9,977 bases of DNA, from positions 18,437-28,413 of the forward strand of contig DITY01000054.1 of assembly GCA_002422955.1 (NCBI GenBank). Direction: 5' to 3'. The DNA comes from Planctomycetaceae bacterium UBA6172. GTDB lineage: Bacteria; Planctomycetota; Planctomycetia; Pirellulales; Pirellulaceae. Below are positions 4,844 through 9,977 of this stretch, one piece after another. The position numbers and the translations under genes are program-made. The notes under the pieces are model-generated. The model was not told the DNA's origin. It did no database searches and was given only the letters and a program-made list of their open reading frames with translations. How positions within the stretch are numbered: position 1 is the stretch's first letter; the number at the start of each line of letters is the position of its first letter.

Positions 4844-7672
4844 ATGGCAAGCGGTTCCATTCATCGAACTCACCGAAGTGAGCAAGCTGGCCGAAAGACT
4901 CGCCGACGAAGACTGGTGACTTGGGGTTGGATCGTTGCCACCAGTTGGTCGGTCTGCGGCCCCACCTGGGCTGACGAGTTGAGCTCGATGCCCGTAGCAG
5001 CAGTCGGCGGCGTCCTGCCAGCGATGGAGGCGCAGCCGTCTTCGAAGCTTGCCCATCCCCCGGTTGTCCGGGCGCTCGGGGTCGAAGCTGATGACGCACC
5101 GGGCCAGGTAGCGCAGACGGCGGGCGGGTTGCTCGATTCGGTCTTCGGCGGCAGCACCGGCTCGAAGGACGAGGAGGATGGGCGGCGAGCCTTTCCGTTG
5201 CCCCCCCCGGACCCCTCGACGGTCAATTGGGCTGGGGTGCCCTACCACGCGCCCAAGCCATCCGCGGTCGCCGCTTCACCCAAGGAGGGCGCCGCCCCGC
5301 TACGTGACGTTGCCGCAGATACATCAACGCCGAACCGATCGATCAACAGCCCCAGCGGCGCGACGTCGGCGACTCCGAGCCAATCGATCGCGCGAAGAAA
5401 TACGGGCCTGCCCCAAGTCCCGGCGCCACCCGCGGTCGTCAAGACGTTCAGCTCGCCACCGACTTCGGCACGGATTGCCGATGGCCGCGTGGCCGGCACC
5501 GCACGCTCGCCCGTCCCGACTCAGTCCAACCTGTCCAGCAATTCCAGCAGCCGTCGTGACGGTCGCAAGCCGATCACGCCGCTGATCACCGGAAAGGTTC
5601 CGACGCCGCCACCGAGCGCTGCCGTCGCCGCCCAGCCCGCGGGCGAACTCAAACCGGGAACGCAGTCGGCGCCGACACGGCGTTCGGTAGCGAACGTCGA
5701 CACCTTGCCGCCCCGCGCCGCCGAGATCACCAGCGAGCCCTCGCCGGAACAACGCCCGACGGTCCCGGCCCTGCCGCCGTCACTGAACGGGTTGCCGATC
5801 GCCCAAAGTTCGCCCCAGCGGCGAGCGATTCCCCAGCCGCCGCCGGAAACCGTCGCCAAGGCCGAGCCGAAAGCCGCCGTCCCCGAAGCGACGATGGCCC
5901 TGCCTGACGCCGCGGGCATCACCGAGTTGGAGGTGCCCAGCGCCCCTTCGCCCGACCAACTGGCGACCCTGGATTTAATGCCGCCGACCGCTGAGAAGGT
6001 TCCAACCGAGCCGCTGAGCCAGGATCCGATCACCGGTACCGCGACGCCGCTAAGCCCGATCGATGATTCCGGCGTGGCCGCCGTGCCGACTGCGGAAGAA
6101 CCCTCGGCCGAACAGGATTTCTTGGGGAGCGGAGTGGCTTCCGAGCAGATTGCCAGTCGCTACAAGCCTCGCCCAGCGGGTGTCATCAACAGTCCGGCGG
6201 CGTTGGGCGGAGTGATCGATCCGTCGGGTGAACTGCGGATTTCGCGTCCGAAGCAACTGGCGGTATCCGAGGCCCCCGGCGTCAAGGTCGTGACCGAAGG
6301 CCCGGCGGAAATCCTGATTCGTCAAGTAACCCAATATGAAGTGCGGGTCGAAAACCGCGGCTCGGCGGATGCGACCGGCGTGGTGGTGCGAACGTCGCTG
6401 CCGCCCTGGGCCGCGCTGCAAGGGCAGAACGCTTCAGCCGGCACGGTCCGACCGACCTCCGAGGGCGGCGACGGTCAAATCGAATGGACGATCGACAGCA
6501 TCCCGGCCGGGACCGTCGAGCGATTGTTCGTGCGAGTGCAAGCTTCCAAGGCCGGGACGTTCGACGTCGCTACCCGCTGGACGACAGCCGCTCGCGACCA
6601 AACGGCTCAAGTCACGGTTCGTGAACCGAAGCTGGCCGTCCAGATCGACGGACCGGACGAGATCGTCTTCGGCCAATCGCAGCGATACAAGATTCGCGTG
6701 CTCAACCCGGGTGATGGCCCTGCTTCCAATGTCGTCTTCACGCTCAAGCCCGATGCGGCCGATCCGGTGAACCAGCGGTTGGGGAACATCCCCGCGGGCA
6801 AAGAATCGAGCTTCGAAATCGAGTTGACCGCTCGCGACCGTGGCAGCTTGGGAATCCGCGGCGACGTGACCGGTGACCTCGACCTGACCGCCGAAGCGAA
6901 CAAGTCGGTGGAGGTGGTCGCGGCCGACCTGGAGGCAAGCCTGTCGGGCTTGCCGGTCCAATTCCAAAATGCCGAGGCCATCTATGGCCTCGAAGTGATG
7001 AACGTCGGGCGTGTCGCCAGCGAAGCGGTGAAGGCCGAGTTGCAGATTCCGAGCGGCATGACCTACATCGGTGGGATCAATGGCGCCAAGCTAGAAGGGG
7101 ATCGGCTGCACTGGACGATCGCGTCCGTACCGCCGGGCGAAACGCGGCAGTTTTCGTTCAACTGCCAATTGGAACAGACCGGCAACCCGCTGCTCACCTT
7201 CCGCTGTGTCGGTTCGGCCGGGGGTGAAGCGGACGTGCAGCTCGAGACCGCGGTCGAAGCGATCGTCGATCTGAAGCTGAGCGTCCAAGATCCGCCCGCC
7301 CCAGCCCCCGTCGGTTCCGAAGTGATCTACGAAGTTGTGATCCACAACCACGGCAGCATGGCGGCCGAAAACGTCCGCGTCGTCGGCCAGTTCGGCCATG
7401 GCATCGAGCCGATGCGAACGGACGGACAGTCTGGCGAGATCAGCACGGGTCAGGTGCTCTTCAGCCCGATCCCGAGGATCGAAGCCGGGGGCGAGTTCAA
7501 GATTAAGATCATCGCCAAAGCCGAAGCGGCCGGTGATCATCGGTTCCGCGCCGAAGTCCACAGCGGTGAAACGGTGCTGGTCGCCGAAGAAGCGACGATC
7601 TTCGTCGACATGACTCGTCAACGGGTCAGCAGTAGTAGCAGCACCGGCGGCGGTCTCGACGCGCCTCGCTAG
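4844..7672 (+). CDS. Large exported protein with DUF11/CARDB-type repeats and a disordered Pro-rich half
   Basis: The 942-residue product (from ATG 4844) begins with a basic segment (RKTRRRR), a hydrophobic core (LVTWGWIVATSWSVCGP) and a likely signal-peptidase site TWA/DE after residue 43, so it is exported. Residues about 60-470 are low-complexity, rich in Pro, Ala, Ser and Thr, with no recognisable fold, resembling a wall-spanning or flexible linker. Four Ig-like repeats follow at about 482-592, 595-693, 694-806 and 808-923. Each has the form 'G-P-x-x-(hydrophobic)...YxVxVxNxG...A..V.V...(L/I)P', for instance YEVRVENRGSADATGVVVRT, YKIRVLNPGDGPASNVVFTL and YEVVIHNHGSMAAENVRVVG, each ending in an 'IPAGxxxxF' strand. 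This is the DUF11/CARDB/NEW3 pattern, usually seen in surface or adhesion-like proteins. The tail is SSSSSTGGGLDAPR, with no sorting motif or membrane anchor. The frame stays open upstream to GTG 4778, but that start would bury the signal peptide behind 22 extra residues; GTG 4841 is another option. Function unknown. Confidence 0.85.
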   Translation: MASGSIHRTHRSEQAGRKTRRRRLVTWGWIVATSWSVCGPTWADELSSMPVAAVGGVLPAMEAQPSSKLAHPPVVRALGVEADDAPGQVAQTAGGLLDSVFGGSTGSKDEEDGRRAFPLPPPDPSTVNWAGVPYHAPKPSAVAASPKEGAAPLRDVAADTSTPNRSINSPSGATSATPSQSIARRNTGLPQVPAPPAVVKTFSSPPTSARIADGRVAGTARSPVPTQSNLSSNSSSRRDGRKPITPLITGKVPTPPPSAAVAAQPAGELKPGTQSAPTRRSVANVDTLPPRAAEITSEPSPEQRPTVPALPPSLNGLPIAQSSPQRRAIPQPPPETVAKAEPKAAVPEATMALPDAAGITELEVPSAPSPDQLATLDLMPPTAEKVPTEPLSQDPITGTATPLSPIDDSGVAAVPTAEEPSAEQDFLGSGVASEQIASRYKPRPAGVINSPAALGGVIDPSGELRISRPKQLAVSEAPGVKVVTEGPAEILIRQVTQYEVRVENRGSADATGVVVRTSLPPWAALQGQNASAGTVRPTSEGGDGQIEWTIDSIPAGTVERLFVRVQASKAGTFDVATRWTTAARDQTAQVTVREPKLAVQIDGPDEIVFGQSQRYKIRVLNPGDGPASNVVFTLKPDAADPVNQRLGNIPAGKESSFEIELTARDRGSLGIRGDVTGDLDLTAEANKSVEVVAADLEASLSGLPVQFQNAEAIYGLEVMNVGRVASEAVKAELQIPSGMTYIGGINGAKLEGDRLHWTIASVPPGETRQFSFNCQLEQTGNPLLTFRCVGSAGGEADVQLETAVEAIVDLKLSVQDPPAPAPVGSEVIYEVVIHNHGSMAAENVRVVGQFGHGIEPMRTDGQSGEISTGQVLFSPIPRIEAGGEFKIKIIAKAEAAGDHRFRAEVHSGETVLVAEEATIFVDMTRQRVSSSSSTGGGLDAPR

Positions 7673-7704
7673 GCTCACGGCTCAGATCTTATAAGAAAAT
7701 CGTG

Positions 7705-7743
7705 AACCGGGCCCGACCGATCGGGCCCGGTTTTTCTCTTTTG
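7705..7743 (+). terminator. Strong rho-independent terminator, possibly bidirectional
   Basis: A perfect 12-bp stem (AACCGGGCCCGA, 7705-7716, paired with 7721-7732) has a CCGA loop and runs into TTTTTCTCTTTT on the + strand, 32 bases after the DUF11-repeat gene stop. On the - strand the same hairpin is followed by the weaker tract CACGATTTTCTT, so it may also end the converging isochorismatase/ThuA gene, whose stop is at 7761. Confidence 0.93.
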
Positions 7744-7760
7744 CAGCCGGGCGCTAACGC

Positions 7761-9413
7761 TCACTCCCCGCTGTCGACGCCCCACAGCAATGCGTTGCGG
7801 AGCAGTTGGCGAAAGGCGGGCTGTTCGAAGTCGCCTTTGGCACCCAGCGACGTGTAGAACGATCGCCCACCGTCGGCGCGGACGAAAGTCCAAGCGACCG
7901 GTTCCTCCGGATGCCCCGCCACCCGACCGACCATCAACACCTCGGCCGTCGGGTCGACCGGCGAGACCTGATAGAGCGATCCCCCAGCCACGAACGACTT
8001 CGGCTCGATGCCGCGCAAGATCGGGTGTGAACTGGTCGCGGGGACGAACTCGACCGTGGTCTGCAAGTCGTTGCCGTGATGATTTTGGTAACTGCCGCCG
8101 AACAGGTCGGCGTCGAGGGTCGGCCAATCGGCAGCCCCCGCGGGGGCTGGCCGGTTTCGCAAATGGAAGGCATGGCTGGCGGTGCGAATGCCGATCACCG
8201 GTTTGCCCGCCGCGACGAAATCACGCACGACCTGCAGCTGTTCCGGCGGCGGCGTGCGGCGGCGGACCGATAGCAACAACGCATCGGCCTCGGCGAGCAA
8301 TTCGATCCCCGGCATCGAGTCGGGCTGGTCCGCGGCGCCATGGATCAGGCTGACACGAAAGTCCTTCCGCAGCGGATCGGTCGCGAACGGGGTCAGCGTC
8401 GTCGCGGTCTCGTATTCCGGTTCGTTGACGACGATCGCCACATGGGATCGACGATCGTCGGCAAAACGAAAGGGGCTGCCGCCGAGCAGCTGATCGCTCG
8501 AAATCGTCGGACAGACGTGGCGTTCGATGTGATCGATGATCAGGTCGGTCCCCGAGAAATGGTTCACGTACGGCGCGGAGGCGGGGTTGTACATCGTGTC
8601 GGTCAGGTCCCGGGCTAACACGACTTGCTGGCCAGCTTGGGCGAGCCGCCGCAAGCCGAAAGGTCGCCCGAGCACGCACATGTTGGTGTGGACTCCGGTC
8701 AGGATCACGTGATCGATCTTGCGCTGACGGAGGATGTTCCAGATTTCGGTCCCGGAATCGGAAATGAAATCCCGCTCGCCGTCGATCTCGATCAGATCGA
8801 TCTGCCGCAGCCAGGGGGCCTTGGGATTGCGGCCATCCGCCTCCAGTTTCTTCGCCCACGCGGCATGCTCTTCGACCGTGTCATCCTCACCCCCATCGGT
8901 CTGGTCGATCGGGTACTTGGCCCGCTCCTCGGCCGGGATCTGGTAACACCATTTGGCGATGTCGGCGGGATACTCCGTGACGCCGGGCACCGCCATGGCT
9001 CGCAGCCTGGCCGGGTGGGCGGCGTAGGGCTCCATGCATCCGCTGGGGGCGTGAATGATCGTCACGCCACTGGCCCGGGCCTGAATCAAGAAGTCGTTGA
9101 TCCGCGGGGCCAACTCGCCGGTCCGCAGCGCCGCGCGATAGCCGTGGTGCGAATCCCACATGTCGCAAACGATGATCGCCGTCGCAGCCGGTTCCCACCG
9201 CTCCGCCCGCTCGACGCGGTGATACCGTTCGGTCTGCCCCGGCTCGACCGGGATCTGATGACGCAGCCGCAAATCCAGCGGCGCGCCGGCCGCCCGGTCG
9301 ACGCCATCCGCTCGGACCAAGCCGCAGAGCAGTGCGAAGGCGATCAGCCAAGCGTGGGGCCGGAGTCGTGATGAAACCCGAGGAGCGGGGAGCCGGGGCG
9401 GGATGCGATTCAT
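7761..9413 (-). CDS. Exported isochorismatase-like cysteine hydrolase fused to a ThuA-like domain
   Basis: The 550-residue protein starts at ATG 9413, chosen because AAGGA stands 7 bases upstream (9421-9425) and a signal peptide then begins at once (basic to residue 19, then AWLIAFALLCGLVRA/DG near residue 35). Residues about 77-300 are an isochorismatase-like hydrolase: AIIVCDMWDSHH (79-90, catalytic-type Asp84), SGVTIIHAPSGCMEPY (115-130), and HVILTGVHTNMCVLGRPFGL (235-254) with nucleophile-type Cys246. The usual triad lysine is not evident in the segment before GTEIWNIL (221-228), which reads EIDGERDFISDS. Residues about 323-548 are ThuA-like (glutamine-amidotransferase fold): ALLLSVRRRTPPPEQLQVVR, GIRTASHAFHL (408-418), LFGGSYQNHHG (437-447) and PVAWTF...GRSFYTSLGAKGDF. 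ThuA-like domains are common in planctomycete secreted proteins and linked to sugar metabolism, but the substrate here is unknown. A longer frame to 9494 is less likely. Confidence 0.88.
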   Translation of the reverse strand: MNRIPPRLPAPRVSSRLRPHAWLIAFALLCGLVRADGVDRAAGAPLDLRLRHQIPVEPGQTERYHRVERAERWEPAATAIIVCDMWDSHHGYRAALRTGELAPRINDFLIQARASGVTIIHAPSGCMEPYAAHPARLRAMAVPGVTEYPADIAKWCYQIPAEERAKYPIDQTDGGEDDTVEEHAAWAKKLEADGRNPKAPWLRQIDLIEIDGERDFISDSGTEIWNILRQRKIDHVILTGVHTNMCVLGRPFGLRRLAQAGQQVVLARDLTDTMYNPASAPYVNHFSGTDLIIDHIERHVCPTISSDQLLGGSPFRFADDRRSHVAIVVNEPEYETATTLTPFATDPLRKDFRVSLIHGAADQPDSMPGIELLAEADALLLSVRRRTPPPEQLQVVRDFVAAGKPVIGIRTASHAFHLRNRPAPAGAADWPTLDADLFGGSYQNHHGNDLQTTVEFVPATSSHPILRGIEPKSFVAGGSLYQVSPVDPTAEVLMVGRVAGHPEEPVAWTFVRADGGRSFYTSLGAKGDFEQPAFRQLLRNALLWGVDSGE

Positions 9414-9633
9414 GAGCAGTTCCTTGCGGAAAAAGATGTCGGACCCGGGGATGAGTCGGTGGGTGGGAGGCGATTGGCCCGGGGCGTTTTGCAATCCCGG
9501 GTTCCAACGCTTAAGATACCGGCTGCCTCTCGTCGAGTCGCCGCCTCCCTTTCGGAAAACCGCGAATCAAAACGTCGTCCCCCTCGATTCGCCGGCCGCT
9601 CTCCCACCTCCCTCCCAGATTGCCTCCACCGCG
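9414..9633. other. Divergent intergenic spacer
   Basis: These 220 bases separate the isochorismatase/ThuA gene (-) from the DUF3500 gene (+) and must hold both promoters. Apart from the ribosome site at 9421-9425 I see no convincing -35/-10 pair, inverted repeat or RNA structure, and no purine-rich Shine-Dalgarno before ATG 9634 (the preceding bases are pyrimidine-rich, CCTCCACCGCG). Confidence 0.5.
9421..9425 (-). promoter_or_regulatory. Ribosome binding site deciding the start of the isochorismatase/ThuA gene
   Basis: AAGGA on the - strand lies 7 bases before ATG 9413. The alternative ATG at 9494 lies 81 bases upstream and would put 27 non-hydrophobic residues ahead of the signal peptide. 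Confidence 0.7.
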
Positions 9634-9977
9634 ATGAACTTCAAATCACGTTACTCGTTCCGCGCCGCTATCGGCTGCTTCGTCTTGGCCAGCGGTCTCG
9701 CCGCTTCGTTGGCGATGCGCACCGGCGATGAACCGGCCGGCCAGATGCTGACTTACACCTCCGCCTGGATCGAGACGCTCGACGAAGGTCAAAAGCAAAA
9801 GGCGTTGTTGCCCTATGACAGCCCAGAGCGGACCAACTGGAACTTCATCCCGCTGCCGACCCGCAAGGGGTTGCCGATGATGGAGATGACCACCCCGCAA
9901 AAGGCGGCCGCGCTACGAACGCTGCGGGCGGCGATCAGCGAAGCGGGCTACGAAAAATCGAGCAAGATCATGCTCCT
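9634..9977 (+). CDS. Exported DUF3500 family protein, 3' partial
   Basis: The frame is open from ATG 9634 to the window edge (114 residues). A short basic start (MNFKSRYSFR) and hydrophobic AAIGCFVLASGLAASLAM form a signal peptide. The mature part has LPYDSPERTNWNFIPLPTRK, GLPMMEMTTPQKAAALRTLR and AAISEAGYEKSSKIMLL, which is how DUF3500 proteins begin as I recall them: the Tyr-Asp-(S)-x-x-R-x-x-W-x-(F/Y)-x-P segment, then the helix 'TPxQKxAAxxLLxxxLSxxGYxK'. DUF3500 proteins are widespread in planctomycetes and other environmental bacteria, but no activity is established to my knowledge. About two thirds of the usual length lies beyond the window. It is transcribed divergently from the isochorismatase/ThuA gene, so shared regulation is possible but not shown. 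Confidence 0.85.
   Translation, partial: MNFKSRYSFRAAIGCFVLASGLAASLAMRTGDEPAGQMLTYTSAWIETLDEGQKQKALLPYDSPERTNWNFIPLPTRKGLPMMEMTTPQKAAALRTLRAAISEAGYEKSSKIML

Noticed and set aside
8625..9371. 248-codon + strand open frame opposite the isochorismatase/ThuA gene
   Set aside because: Antisense to a strand with clear catalytic motifs and a good ribosome site; the product is not family-like.
1..9977. tRNA, rRNA, CRISPR array, insertion sequence or attachment site
   Set aside because: No cloverleaf with conserved arm sequences, no regularly spaced repeats, no transposase or integrase motifs and no terminal inverted repeats were seen by eye.
1..9977. Frequent CGATCG/GCGATCG words
   Set aside because: They are scattered through coding sequence without spacing or strand pattern and fit the codon use of a GC-rich genome.

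Overview
The window is GC-rich and densely coded. The protein families point to a planctomycete, probably Pirellulales: a short TPR protein next to recO, BamD-like and LptE-like lipoproteins next to folP, a very large secreted protein with DUF11/CARDB-type repeats, a secreted isochorismatase-like/ThuA-like fusion and a DUF3500 protein. The taxon is inferred from recognised family features and was not tested by a search.

Left edge (1-670, + strand): the 3' end of a gene that enters from outside the window and encodes the C-terminal winged helix of a Fic/AlbA_2-type (COG2865-like) protein. Its stop overlaps, as ATGA, the start of a decayed type I restriction endonuclease gene (hsdR). Only about the first 130 codons of hsdR remain, with an in-frame stop, a one-base frameshift and deletions. 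This looks like the eroded end of a type I restriction-modification locus lying against the core genome.

Core block (691-4607, - strand, transcribed right to left): a 112-residue TPR protein, recO (recombination mediator), a BamD-like TPR lipoprotein, an LptE-like lipoprotein and folP (dihydropteroate synthase). The last three are joined by ATGA/TGATG overlaps and are probably translationally coupled. The block therefore combines outer-membrane assembly lipoproteins with DNA repair and folate synthesis.

Middle (4608-7743): an intergenic stretch with a small perfect inverted repeat overlapping a TTGACA box, then a roughly 942-residue exported protein on the + strand. It has a Pro/Ala/Ser-rich disordered N-terminal half and four Ig-like DUF11/CARDB-type repeats, and it is followed by a strong hairpin terminator at 7705-7743 that it shares with the converging gene.

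Right end (7761-9977): a - strand gene for an exported two-domain protein (isochorismatase-like cysteine hydrolase fused to a ThuA-like domain), and, divergent from it across a 220-bp spacer, the start of an exported DUF3500 protein cut by the window edge. No tRNA, rRNA, CRISPR array or intact mobile element was seen.
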